A stretch of 64,000 bases of DNA from Cellvibrionales bacterium (GTDB lineage: Bacteria; Pseudomonadota; Gammaproteobacteria; Pseudomonadales; JAHEIH01): positions 1 through 64,000 of the forward strand of contig JAHEIH010000008.1 of assembly GCA_024639455.1 (NCBI GenBank), given 5' to 3'. A model generated the notes under the pieces. That model saw only the letters and a list, made by a program, of their open reading frames with translations, did not search any database and was not told the origin of the DNA. Below are positions 27,951 through 36,631 of the stretch, in pieces. The position numbers and the translations under genes were made by a program. Each line of letters opens with the position of its first letter. The first letter of the stretch is position 1.

Positions 27951-28494
27951 GATTCGCTTCCTCCTGCCAAGGTGACAACAACTCCATGAGTTTCGATTTG
28001 CCACGGTTGACGTGTGATTTTACCGTGCCCAGAGCCATGCCAGTAATATCGGCGGCTTCCTGATGAGAAAGTCCACGGTGTAAGCATAGATCAACTAGGG
28101 TCTGTTGCGCTAGAGATAGTTGCTCAATGGCGCTATTTAAATCCTCACATAGGGCAACATTTTCTTTGCTACTCATTTGGACCTCCAGCGCGTGTTCTTG
28201 TTCATCAGTAAGTAATATTACGCCGCGTTTGCGGCGTTCGCTCATGGCGACATTAAAGCCAATGCGATACAGCCAGGTGCTGAATTTGGCGTCGCCGCGG
28301 AAACTGGGCAAGGCGTTATAGGCCTTGATGAAGGTTTCCTGGGCGAGGTCGTCAGCAGTGGCCTCATCGTCGCACCATCTGCGCAGGCATTGGCGCAGCG
28401 GTGACTGGTAGCGCAACACCAGCATGCTAAAGGCACGCTGGTTGTTGTCTCGGACTACCCGGTCGATGAGTGCTTTGTCGTCAACGTCGATCAC
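27943..28494 (-). CDS. ECF-type RNA polymerase sigma factor
   Basis: 183 aa, region 2 and region 4 only. Region 2 (about 25-90): DDLAQETFIKAYNALPSFRG and FSTWLYRIGFNVAMSERRKR. Region 4 (about 125-175): LSLAQQTLVDLCLHRGLSHQEAA (read as two adjoining blocks), then ITGMALGTVKSHVNRGKSKL. Such factors answer envelope or oxidative stress. It follows the DUF6249 gene by 16 bp and precedes the putative anti-sigma gene, with a candidate autoregulatory promoter at 29371-29399. Confidence 0.93.
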   Translation of the reverse strand: MIDVDDKALIDRVVRDNNQRAFSMLVLRYQSPLRQCLRRWCDDEATADDLAQETFIKAYNALPSFRGDAKFSTWLYRIGFNVAMSERRKRGVILLTDEQEHALEVQMSSKENVALCEDLNSAIEQLSLAQQTLVDLCLHRGLSHQEAADITGMALGTVKSHVNRGKSKLMELLSPWQEEANHA

Positions 28495-28510
28495 TAGTAG
28501 GTGTCCTTAC

Positions 28511-29332
28511 CTATACGTTCTTGTCGGCCTGTTGTTTGTTCTGCTGGATTTTCCATGTGATCACCTGGGCAAGGCCGATCGCCAGAGGAATGAATCCAAG
28601 GCTTCCCACTTCAAAGTCGGCCAGCATGCTGAGTGCGATGATGATGGCGACACCTAGTAAGCTGAGGCGAATACCGCGGTACAAGTCGCTCTCTGGCGAG
28701 GCCTGACGTTGAAAGGCCTGCAATAGTTCGGCGGGAATATCCTTGCCTTGCTCGAGTAATTTATTAATGTTTTCGTGCATCAATTCACGGCGACGAGTGG
28801 TGGCGCGAACGATCAGGTAAACAATTAATACCGGGGTGCCAAAGACCGCCAGAATGCCAAGAATGGGCACCAGCACCATCCATCCACGAGGGCCGTGATC
28901 ATCTTCTAAATCGGTTTTGATTGAAAAGCTCACATTGCGGTCGAGTTTTTCCAGTTGCTCCAGTTCTTCTAGGGCTTCCAGTGCTTCCAGACCCTCTAGG
29001 TGTTTCAATTCTTCAAGGTTCTGCGCTTCGATCGCCCAGTTCTCGCCTTGAATCACGCCTTTTTCTTTAAGGCGTTCGACCACGCGTTTGGCAATCACGC
29101 CAGGGACGCTTTCATCGAGGTCGACGGTGATGTTGACTTTGTTGCCGTCTGCTTCTTGAACGTTGATTCGCACGCTGTCTTCATCGCCTGAAATTTTAAC
29201 GTGGTCCTCGCTAATCATTTGGGCGGCGTCAGCGGGTCGCTCTACTGGGGGTGGCGGGGTCTCGCTTTGGGCAATGGCCCAGCCGCCCACCATTAAGGTG
29301 CCTACGAGAGTGGCGCTAAGTAAGTATTTCAT
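28511..29332 (-). CDS. Exported/membrane DUF6249 protein
   Basis: 273 aa. Signal peptide (MKYLLSATLVGTLMVGGWAIA), a periplasmic Asp/Glu/Leu-rich segment (about 25-140, with a LEGLEALEALEELEQLEKL coiled-coil run), then a DUF6249-like membrane region: helix at about 150-175 (VLVPILGILAVFGTPVLIVY), the RRRELMHENINKLLEQGKDIP linker and further hydrophobic segments near 225-265. Function unknown. First gene of an operon with sigma, anti-sigma and an oxidised-methionine reductase, so possibly a sensor or effector of the stress response. Confidence 0.8.
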   Translation of the reverse strand: MKYLLSATLVGTLMVGGWAIAQSETPPPPVERPADAAQMISEDHVKISGDEDSVRINVQEADGNKVNITVDLDESVPGVIAKRVVERLKEKGVIQGENWAIEAQNLEELKHLEGLEALEALEELEQLEKLDRNVSFSIKTDLEDDHGPRGWMVLVPILGILAVFGTPVLIVYLIVRATTRRRELMHENINKLLEQGKDIPAELLQAFQRQASPESDLYRGIRLSLLGVAIIIALSMLADFEVGSLGFIPLAIGLAQVITWKIQQNKQQADKNV

Positions 29333-29370
29333 AGTGTTCTCCATTAAACGCTGTCTTACTGTTGCATATA

Positions 29371-29399
29371 GGACGCGTGGGTTGTTGCGTTTGGATGCA
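29371..29399 (-). promoter_or_regulatory. Candidate ECF-type autoregulatory promoter
   Basis: Minus-strand TGCATCC (29399-29393), a 17-bp spacer and CGTCC (29375-29371) resemble the bipartite ECF promoters with a TGCAACC-like -35 and CGTC -10. It lies 39 bp upstream of the DUF6249 start and would drive DUF6249-sigma-antisigma-fRMsr. Recognised by eye only. Confidence 0.35.
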
Positions 29400-29581
29400 G
29401 TGGATATTCAAAAAAAATTAAAAGTTTCAGCAAGCGGTGCCACAATCATCTTTTGCAGAATTAATCACTTAACGGCAATGGTTTGGGCTACTATCAATGT
29501 GTGTCGTTATTTATTTGTGCTTTTAATAGCCATTAAAGAAGAGATGTGCAGTTGGCGCAAGGTAAAGCAGAGGAAGGCAGT

Positions 29582-30724
29582 GTGACGAAGCGTGGTTTGG
29601 TGTTATCGGGAGGAGGTGCGCGCGGAGCCTATCAGGTCGGTGTGCTAAAGGCCATCTCTGAAATGCACGAAAAACACGCTCAAAATCCCTTTTCTATTGT
29701 GACGGGCACCTCCGCTGGGGCGATTAACGCTGTCGCCTTGGCCGCCTCGGCCAACAATTTTCGCCTAGCCGTGCGCAAGGTTGAGCGTCTGTGGAATAAT
29801 TTGCACGTAGAGAGTATTTATAAAGCGGGTGCCAAGGATGTACTTTACGGCTTAGCGCGGATTGGCTTTTCACTCTTTAATAGCGGGGTTGGTCGCAGTC
29901 GTCCGCTATCGCTTCTCGACAACAGCCCGTTAAGAGAGCTGCTACAGCACTCGATTCAATTTCGCAACATTCAAAAACGCATTGACGCCGGTTATCTGGA
30001 CGCAGTTGGGGTAAGTGCAACGGGATATTCCAGTGGTGAGTCGGTCACGTTTTTTCAAGGTAACGACAGCATCGAGGGTTGGCACCGTCACCGACGTTTG
30101 GGGATGCAGACAACGCTGGGTGTCGAACACCTGATGGCCAGTTCGGCCATTCCGTTGATTTTTCCTCCCGAACGGGTAAGCCGGGAGTATTTTGGCGACG
30201 GTGCAATGCGTCAACTAGCGCCGGTAAGCCCAGCGCTGCGTATGGGTGCCGATCGCATTCTTGTCATTGGCGTATCGGGTAATGCTCGCAAAAGCCTGCC
30301 GCGGGAAACCACCGTTCATTCGCCCTCCATGGCGAATATGGTAGGGCATCTATTCAACAGTGCCTTTATTGATAGTTTAGAACACGATCTCGATATCATG
30401 CGGCGGATGAACGACTTGATTGGCATGGTGCACAACGATTCCCCCTTTACCTCATTGGGGGAGTTGCGACTGGTCAACTTGCTGGCTATTTACCCTAGTG
30501 TTGAATTCGATGCCTTGGCGGAGCGTCACGTCAAAGACCTGCCGCGCACCATGCGCCGCATGATGGGACGCGTCGGCGCGACTGAGCGCGGCGGGGGTGG
30601 TAGCTTCGCATCCTACTTGTTATTTGAGCCCAATTTTATTCAGGAGTTGATCGAATACGGCTATCGTGACGCTATGGCGCAGCGCGAGGCAATCCACGAC
30701 TTCTTCACCGGGGACGAAATTTGA
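29582..30724 (+). CDS. Patatin-like phospholipase
   Basis: 380 aa. Ser-Asp dyad lipase: oxyanion loop [11 protein letters not shown] (10-20), nucleophile Ser44 in GTSAGAIN and catalytic Asp206 in FGDGAMRQ. No signal peptide, so probably cytoplasmic or inner-membrane associated, acting on phospholipids or lysophospholipids. GTG 29582 is preferred because AGGAAGG ends 4 bases before it; the frame extends to another GTG at 29546. Divergent from the ECF operon with about 250 bp between. Confidence 0.9.
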   Translation: MTKRGLVLSGGGARGAYQVGVLKAISEMHEKHAQNPFSIVTGTSAGAINAVALAASANNFRLAVRKVERLWNNLHVESIYKAGAKDVLYGLARIGFSLFNSGVGRSRPLSLLDNSPLRELLQHSIQFRNIQKRIDAGYLDAVGVSATGYSSGESVTFFQGNDSIEGWHRHRRLGMQTTLGVEHLMASSAIPLIFPPERVSREYFGDGAMRQLAPVSPALRMGADRILVIGVSGNARKSLPRETTVHSPSMANMVGHLFNSAFIDSLEHDLDIMRRMNDLIGMVHNDSPFTSLGELRLVNLLAIYPSVEFDALAERHVKDLPRTMRRMMGRVGATERGGGGSFASYLLFEPNFIQELIEYGYRDAMAQREAIHDFFTGDEI

Positions 30725-30728
30725 TCTA

Positions 30729-30761
30729 TTTAGTGCTCATTATTAGAAAAACAGCACTAAA
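30729..30761. promoter_or_regulatory. 9-bp perfect inverted repeat at the RND-pump promoter
   Basis: TTTAGTGCT (30729-30737) and AGCACTAAA (30753-30761) form a perfect 9-bp inverted repeat with a 15-bp centre. A perfect -10 TATAAT lies at 30778-30783, so the right half-site overlaps the expected -35 position (about 30755-30760, CACTAA). This arrangement suits a repressor operator. No T-run follows on either strand, which argues against a patatin terminator. Confidence 0.5.
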
Positions 30762-30811
30762 GTTGTGACATTTCTTTTATAATTGATGTTTTTACATTCT
30801 TCGGAAACGTC

Positions 30812-31882
30812 ATGAAATTTTCAATCAAACGAGCCATTCGCCCTCTATTAATTCTAGTGGTGGGCATTGCTGTTGCGATGGTGATGGTATCTAATCGACA
30901 GGTTCCGCCTTCTGAAGCCGGACCTAATCGCTTACCCTACGTAGAGACGCAAAACATCGATCTGGGGCCGCAGCCGATTGTGATAAGCGCCCATGGCACT
31001 GTGATCTCCTCGCAAATTTTGCGTTTGGCGAGTGAAGTGTCAGGCCCTGTCGTTTGGGTATCGCCTAGCTTCAACGAAGGGCAGTATGTTCAGGCGGGAG
31101 AAGAGCTCCTCAAAATCGAAGCCATTCCTTATGAGTTAGCGCTGGCTCAAGCCCAGGCGTCGTTGGCGAGTGCCAAGGTGGCGTTGGCAGACGCTGAAGC
31201 GTTACAACGCAAGGCGCGTATCGTCGAGGCAAAAGCCAATATCGAAGTCGCTGAAAATTTAGTGCGTAAGGCGACCTTGGATCTGTCAAAAACCACTGTG
31301 CGAGCACCCTTTAACGCCATACTGGACACTGTGCCAGTAGAGCTAGGCGAGTATTTAAACCCAGGAAAATTGGTGGCCAACCTGTTGGGAACAGATGTCG
31401 CTGAAGTCCACTTGCCGCTGCTGCAAAGCGACGCGGTCTACCTTGATAAGAACAATCAAGTGCAGGTCGAGATCAAGCGACAAATTGCCGGAGAAGAGCG
31501 CGTTTGGCCGGCGCGTTTTGCGCGTTTAGAGGGGCGCCTTAACGCGCAGACACGTGTGATGAACGCGGTAGTTGAGATTGCTGAGCCCTATGCGCCGCAA
31601 GACGGCGGCATCCCGTTGGTATTGGGTGCCTTTGTAGAGGTTGAGATAAGCGGTGAAGCAGTGACCAACGCAGCAACCATTCCACAGATGGCTATCCATG
31701 CCGGTTCCACCGTCTATGTATTTGAAGATGGCATGATCCGCAAACGCGAGGTTGAGCAAGTGCACGCCGACGGCCGTGGCAACGTGGTTATTCGAGGCCT
31801 TGAAAGCGGCGAAAAGTTGGTGGTCAACCGTCTTGAAACTATGTATGACAGCATGCCAGTGGCGGTAAAGAATGAACAATAG
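30812..31882 (+). CDS. RND efflux periplasmic adaptor (membrane fusion protein)
   Basis: 356 aa HlyD/AcrA-type adaptor. An N-terminal membrane anchor (about 10-28, LLILVVGIAVAMVMV) without lipobox precedes a lipoyl half (ASEVSGPVVWVSPSFNEGQYVQAGEEL), a short alpha-hairpin (about 105-150), the second lipoyl half (TVRAPFNAILDTVPVELGEY) and beta-barrel/membrane-proximal domains. Its 3' end overlaps the permease gene by 11 bp. No outer-membrane channel gene lies nearby, so a TolC-type partner elsewhere is expected. Confidence 0.93.
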   Translation: MKFSIKRAIRPLLILVVGIAVAMVMVSNRQVPPSEAGPNRLPYVETQNIDLGPQPIVISAHGTVISSQILRLASEVSGPVVWVSPSFNEGQYVQAGEELLKIEAIPYELALAQAQASLASAKVALADAEALQRKARIVEAKANIEVAENLVRKATLDLSKTTVRAPFNAILDTVPVELGEYLNPGKLVANLLGTDVAEVHLPLLQSDAVYLDKNNQVQVEIKRQIAGEERVWPARFARLEGRLNAQTRVMNAVVEIAEPYAPQDGGIPLVLGAFVEVEISGEAVTNAATIPQMAIHAGSTVYVFEDGMIRKREVEQVHADGRGNVVIRGLESGEKLVVNRLETMYDSMPVAVKNEQ

Positions 31883-34800
31883 CATCGAAAATTCCGGCCC
31901 TATCGGCTGGATGGCGAGCAACCCGATTGCCGCCAACCTACTGTTTGTTCTGGCTATTTTGATGGGTTTTATCGCTATCAAAGAACTGCCCAAAGAGGTC
32001 TTCCCCAGCTTCCCGCCCGAGCAAGTGACGGTGACTGTGCCCTACCCAGGCAGTTCGCCTGAAGAGGTTGAGCGCGGTATTTTAATTAAGGTCGAAGAAG
32101 CCGTTCGCGACGTTATAGGCATCAAAGAAATCCGCAGCGTGGCACGCGAGAGCGTCGGTATTGTCACCGTGCAGATGCTGCCAGGCTCCGACATGAGCAA
32201 GGCGGTCAACGAAATTAAAATGCGCGTCGACAGTATCGCCGCTTTTCCGCTCGACGCGGAGAAGCCCATTGTGGCGGAGACCATTTATCGCGGTGGCGGT
32301 ATCTTCGTTACGGTGTCAGCGAATATGGATATCGCCTCGTTAAAAGAGCTGACCTATCAGGTGCGCGAAGAGTTGCTGCAACTCGATAACGTGACTGAAA
32401 TTGCCATGATGGGCGATCGCGACTACGAGATATCCATCGAGGTGTCGCAACAAGATATGGAACGCTTCGGGCTGACCTTCAATGACGTGGCCGCCGCTAT
32501 TCGTAAGAATTCGCGCGATCTACCGGGTGGTCAGATGCGCACCGCAAACGGCACGATTAAACTACGCTCTGAGTCACAGGCGTATACCGGGCCAGAATTT
32601 GAAAAACTACCGCTGATGACGGGCCCTGACGGCACCTTTATCTATGTCGGTGATATCGCCAAGGTCATCGATGGCTTCAACGAAAAGCCCGTTTTGAGCA
32701 TCATGGATGGCAAGCCGGCGATCACCCTGATGGTGCAGCAAGTTGGCGACCAAGACGTATTACAGATTGCCCAAGAGGTGCGTGATTACGTCGATGTTAA
32801 ACGCAGTAAATTGAGTGCCGGCGTCACCCTGTCCACCTGGGTTGACCAAACCCGAATTTTGCAAAGCCGTATTGACATGATGCTCAATAACGCTATCCAA
32901 GGTGCAGCGTTGGTCGTGATCGTGTTGGCGCTGTTCCTAGACCTGACGCTGGCGTTTTGGGTGATTTTGGGCGTCCCCTTTGCCATGATGGCCACCCTAG
33001 GCAGTATTTACGTGCTCGGTGTCCCTGTGTCGATCAACATTTTGTCGGTATTCGCTTTCATTCTTGTGCTGGGTATCCTGGTCGATGATGCCATCGTGAC
33101 AGCCGAGAGCGCCTATGCTCGATTGCAAGAAGAGCGCAAAGGTTTGGTGTCTGTGGTGGGTGGGGTTCGCCGCGTCGCGGTTTCGACCACCTTCGGCGCG
33201 TTGACCACTATGATTGCCTTTATGCCGACGCTCTTGATCGAGGAGGGCTTCGGGCGAGCATTATCGCAGCTTGGTCCGGTGGTCATTTTCTGTATTTTGT
33301 TCTCTCTCGTTGAGACAAAGCTGATCCTGCCCTCACATTTGCGCCATGTGAACCTAGAGAAGAAAGAGCGCGGTTGGTTAAAGCCGTTTTACCGTCTGCA
33401 AAACGCCTGTGCAGGAAGTTTGTTGCGTTTCGCGCACGGCCCGTATAAGCGTACTCTCGATCGTGCCGTTACCCATCGCTATACAACATTATCCATCTTT
33501 TTGGCGGGCTTCATTATCGTGGCGGCCTTTATTCCATCGGGCTGGGTGCGTTTTGTTTTCTTCCCTGTGGTACCGTCAGATTTTATTAACGCCAGCCTTG
33601 AAATGCCCGAGGGTACCTCCTGGCGCGAGACCTATAAAATTGCTGATCGCATACAAAATGCCGCCCTGGCGATGGATGAAAAGCATAAAGCGGCTGACCC
33701 TATGGGTCGAAGTGCGATTAAGAATCTATTCACGATTAGTGGCAGTGACACTTCTGCTCAGGTGCTTATGGAATTAACCCCGAGCGAAGAGCGCGATATT
33801 GATGCGGTTAAGTTGTCAAATTGGTTGCGCGAAGCGCTTGGGCCGATAGAGGGCGCCCGCTCCTTTATTATTAACGAAACGGCTGGTCCACCGGGACTAG
33901 CGCCATTAGAAGTCGAACTCAGCGGAAAAAATCTTGATAAACTGCGCGTGGCGGCCGAACAAGTGAAAATTGGCTTGCAGAGCATCGAAGGCGTGTTTGA
34001 TGTACGCGATAGCTTCAACGCGGGCGGTACCGAATTTAATATCCAGGTGACGCCAGAGGGCCAGTCATTGGGTCTTGGCAATGTCGATTTGGCGGCTCAG
34101 GTGCGGCAAGCGTTTTATGGTATGGAAGTACAGCGCGTGCAGCGTGGCCGTGATGAAATTCGTGTGTTTGTGCGTCTCGATCGAGCGGACCGCAGCATGT
34201 TGGGTGCCATTAACGACCTGTGGATCCGTTTGCCTAACGGCACTAGCGTGCCCTTCCCTGTGGTGGGACGCATCGAAGAATACAGCGGTTTGAGCGTGAT
34301 TAACCGCATCGATATGCGCCGTGTGGTATCGGTGAGCGCCAACTTTGACAAGTCCAAGGTAGAGCCCGGTGAAGTACTTAATATCTTACGTAGCCAAACC
34401 ATCCCCGACGTGAATGAGAACTTCCCCGATGTGCGGGTGGATTTCGGAGGCGAGGCGGAGCAACAGTCGAATACCTCGGACACACTTGGGCTCGCGACAT
34501 TGTTCGTGATGATTCTGATCTACTCTGCGCTAGCGATTCCATTGAAATCTTACGGTCAGCCATTGCTGATTATGAGTGTCATTCCTTTCGGTGTGGTCGG
34601 CGCCTTTGCTGGCCACTTTATTATGGGCTTTGACCTCAGCATCATTTCCATTATCGGTATCATTGGTTTGATTGGGGTGGTGGTTAACGATTCGCTAGTG
34701 ATGGTGGACTTCATCAACCACTTCAAAGCGGCCGGTCACGGCTGGCGCGAAGCGGTAATGAAGGCGGGGCCAACGCGATTCCGTGCCGTGTTCTTGACCT

Positions 34801-35033
34801 CGCTGACCACTTTTGTTGGTCTGGCGCCTATCCAGCTTGAGCGTTCGCTGCAAGCGCAGTTTGTAAAACCGATGGCAACGTCATTGGCCTTTGGTATTTT
34901 GTTCTCTACCGTGGTGACCTTGATACTGATTCCTGTGCTGTACTTTGTCGCCAAAGACCTGAAACACTTGGCTAAGCGTCTGTTTGGAATAGAATCAAAT
35001 CATTTCAAAGAGCTGGAAGACAACGCTAATTAA
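31872..35033 (+). CDS. RND efflux permease (HAE-1-like)
   Basis: 1053 aa, normal RND length with internal duplication: N-terminal helix (about 16-34), a large periplasmic loop, helices 2-6, a second loop and helices 8-12. Proton-relay residues sit in GILVDDAIVTAE (helix 4) and the repeat counterpart GVVVNDSLVMVDF. N-terminal FPPEQVTVTVPYPGSSPEEV is typical. Substrate unknown. It overlaps the adaptor gene and shares TTAA with the WD40 gene stop on the other strand. Confidence 0.94.
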   Translation: MNNSIENSGPIGWMASNPIAANLLFVLAILMGFIAIKELPKEVFPSFPPEQVTVTVPYPGSSPEEVERGILIKVEEAVRDVIGIKEIRSVARESVGIVTVQMLPGSDMSKAVNEIKMRVDSIAAFPLDAEKPIVAETIYRGGGIFVTVSANMDIASLKELTYQVREELLQLDNVTEIAMMGDRDYEISIEVSQQDMERFGLTFNDVAAAIRKNSRDLPGGQMRTANGTIKLRSESQAYTGPEFEKLPLMTGPDGTFIYVGDIAKVIDGFNEKPVLSIMDGKPAITLMVQQVGDQDVLQIAQEVRDYVDVKRSKLSAGVTLSTWVDQTRILQSRIDMMLNNAIQGAALVVIVLALFLDLTLAFWVILGVPFAMMATLGSIYVLGVPVSINILSVFAFILVLGILVDDAIVTAESAYARLQEERKGLVSVVGGVRRVAVSTTFGALTTMIAFMPTLLIEEGFGRALSQLGPVVIFCILFSLVETKLILPSHLRHVNLEKKERGWLKPFYRLQNACAGSLLRFAHGPYKRTLDRAVTHRYTTLSIFLAGFIIVAAFIPSGWVRFVFFPVVPSDFINASLEMPEGTSWRETYKIADRIQNAALAMDEKHKAADPMGRSAIKNLFTISGSDTSAQVLMELTPSEERDIDAVKLSNWLREALGPIEGARSFIINETAGPPGLAPLEVELSGKNLDKLRVAAEQVKIGLQSIEGVFDVRDSFNAGGTEFNIQVTPEGQSLGLGNVDLAAQVRQAFYGMEVQRVQRGRDEIRVFVRLDRADRSMLGAINDLWIRLPNGTSVPFPVVGRIEEYSGLSVINRIDMRRVVSVSANFDKSKVEPGEVLNILRSQTIPDVNENFPDVRVDFGGEAEQQSNTSDTLGLATLFVMILIYSALAIPLKSYGQPLLIMSVIPFGVVGAFAGHFIMGFDLSIISIIGIIGLIGVVVNDSLVMVDFINHFKAAGHGWREAVMKAGPTRFRAVFLTSLTTFVGLAPIQLERSLQAQFVKPMATSLAFGILFSTVVTLILIPVLYFVAKDLKHLAKRLFGIESNHFKELEDNAN

Positions 35034-36022
35034 GGTTGCATGTGGTGGACGGTGCCGTTTGAGGCGATCGCCACCACCTCTCCAGCGCGGTTAAATCCTA
35101 CATCGACCACCGCTGCCCCGGTCGGCTTCCACGCCGAGCGTTTGGGCATCTCCCAGCGCCCGATCTCGGTCATCTCGGGAAGTTGCCACAGTTGTACCAT
35201 GCGATCTGAGCTGCCGGTTAACAGTTGGCTGTTATCGGATTTAAAACGCCCAGCGGAAAAGGTACGGCCGCGGCGCAAGGCGTCGCCGATAATCGGTACG
35301 TCGGCTAGCGCACTGCCATCGCGGGTTCGCCATACGGTTGCGCGGTCGTACTTACTCACGCTGAAAGCCAATTCTCCGTTGTCTGACAACGATACAAGAC
35401 GCACGTCATCGCCGTGTTGAAACCGGCTAACCTCGCGACCATCGGCTACCGACCAATACACGGCGCTTTGATCTTCAGCCCCAGATAGCATCCATCGACC
35501 GTCGGCGCTGATATCGACACTGCGCACACGGTTGTCATGTAAAAACTCGCGCAGCACACGGCCGCGACTGGCGTTAAAGATTACCGCGGTGTGGTTGTCG
35601 AGAGCGAGGGCAGCGAGCACGCCGATATCAGTGGCATTGCTGATGGCGATGCCGTGAACTTCTGCGGGGGCTCGCCAATAGGTGAGGTCTTCGCCGGTGG
35701 TTGCATCCCACAGCACCATGGTCTGGCGATCTGAGGTCATCACATAGCGACCATCAGGTGAAAAGGCCGCGCTGGTAATAGTGCTATCGTCACCGCCATG
35801 GTTCCAGTCGAAGAGTCGCTCGCCGGGTGTCAGTTGCCAGTAAGAACCGCCGTGGGTAAAGGCACCCACCATCGCGTGGCTGGCATCCTTAGAAAGAGCG
35901 CCGCCGTAGAGGCCATCGATAGCGACGTCTAAGGATGCATGAGGAGATTTGGCGCTACAGCCTGTAAGGGCCAGTGCGCCAACAAAAAGAGTAATGGGTA
36001 GACCAAACGCACGTCTGAGCAT
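35030..36022 (-). CDS. WD40-repeat lipoprotein
   Basis: 330 aa. Lipoprotein signal peptide with lipobox ALTGC (lipidated Cys at about 22), then about six to seven WD40-like blades (for example GRYVMTSDRQTMVLWDATTG, DGRWMLSGAEDQSAVYWSVA and SQLLTGSSDRMVQLWQLPE). The beta-propeller is probably periplasmic and may be a scaffold. No partner is known. It lies 11 bp after rsd on the same strand, so the two are probably co-transcribed. Confidence 0.87.
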   Translation of the reverse strand: MLRRAFGLPITLFVGALALTGCSAKSPHASLDVAIDGLYGGALSKDASHAMVGAFTHGGSYWQLTPGERLFDWNHGGDDSTITSAAFSPDGRYVMTSDRQTMVLWDATTGEDLTYWRAPAEVHGIAISNATDIGVLAALALDNHTAVIFNASRGRVLREFLHDNRVRSVDISADGRWMLSGAEDQSAVYWSVADGREVSRFQHGDDVRLVSLSDNGELAFSVSKYDRATVWRTRDGSALADVPIIGDALRRGRTFSAGRFKSDNSQLLTGSSDRMVQLWQLPEMTEIGRWEMPKRSAWKPTGAAVVDVGFNRAGEVVAIASNGTVHHMQP

Positions 36023-36033
36023 GGGGCTCCGTG

Positions 36034-36480
36034 TTAGTTTATGGCTACCTCGTGCGACGTGTGTAGAATGTCGATTAGGCGATCTTCCAAGGCAAAACGT
36101 GTAGCGAGCACGTCGCGCATGGTAGCCAGTTCAATTTCAAGCGCCAATTTGTCTTGCGCGGCTTCAAAGTGGTCATTGAATTCTAGTGCCACTTCGGTGG
36201 TTGAGCTAATTTCGGGAAACAGATCGAGCGCTTCGCGTAAGTGTGGTTTGTCTTCAAAGCTCTTAGCTTCTGCCACCAGTTTCTGGAACACTTCAAAATG
36301 TCCCGCTGATACATAGTCGACCAAAATATTGCAAAATTTAGCCAGCGGTGTCGCGTCTATGTCGTCTTCAGGGCGCTCATTGGCGCCGTGGAAGGCTTGG
36401 ATAAGATCTGTACGCTCAGCAAGCCAGCGGTCGAGTAGGCCTTGTACTTCTTCAAATAGGGCGGGTGCGTTTGCGTCCAT
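36034..36480 (-). CDS. rsd: Rsd/AlgQ family anti-sigma-70 regulator
   Basis: 148 aa helical protein. The Rsd/AlgQ core is recognisable: LLDRWLAERTDLIQAFHG, LAKFCNILVDYVSAGHFEVF and ATRFALEDRLIDIL. Rsd binds region 4 of sigma-70 and shifts RNA polymerase towards alternative sigma factors in stationary phase; AlgQ is the Pseudomonas equivalent. Upstream GAGAGAGAATCACC provides the ribosome site. It heads a two-gene unit with the WD40 lipoprotein gene. Confidence 0.9.
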   Translation of the reverse strand: MDANAPALFEEVQGLLDRWLAERTDLIQAFHGANERPEDDIDATPLAKFCNILVDYVSAGHFEVFQKLVAEAKSFEDKPHLREALDLFPEISSTTEVALEFNDHFEAAQDKLALEIELATMRDVLATRFALEDRLIDILHTSHEVAIN

Positions 36481-36578
36481 GGTGATTCTCTCTCTGCTTG
36501 TATGCCGACCTTATCGCTTTATGTACGGCTGCGCAATACAAAGGTGTCACATAGCATGGCGTGAATCGCCCATGTCGT

Positions 36579-36597
36579 TAGCACAAGGTCTGTGCTA
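36579..36597. repeat. 7-bp inverted repeat upstream of the GGT-like gene
   Basis: TAGCACA (36579-36585) and TGTGCTA (36591-36597) with a 5-bp centre. It lies 35 bp before ATG 36632, just upstream of TATATT (36605-36610), a possible -10. It could be an operator for this gene or for divergent rsd. Confidence 0.35.
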
Positions 36598-36631
36598 GCG
36601 TAGCTATATTATGTTTTTTTGGAGGCTTAAT

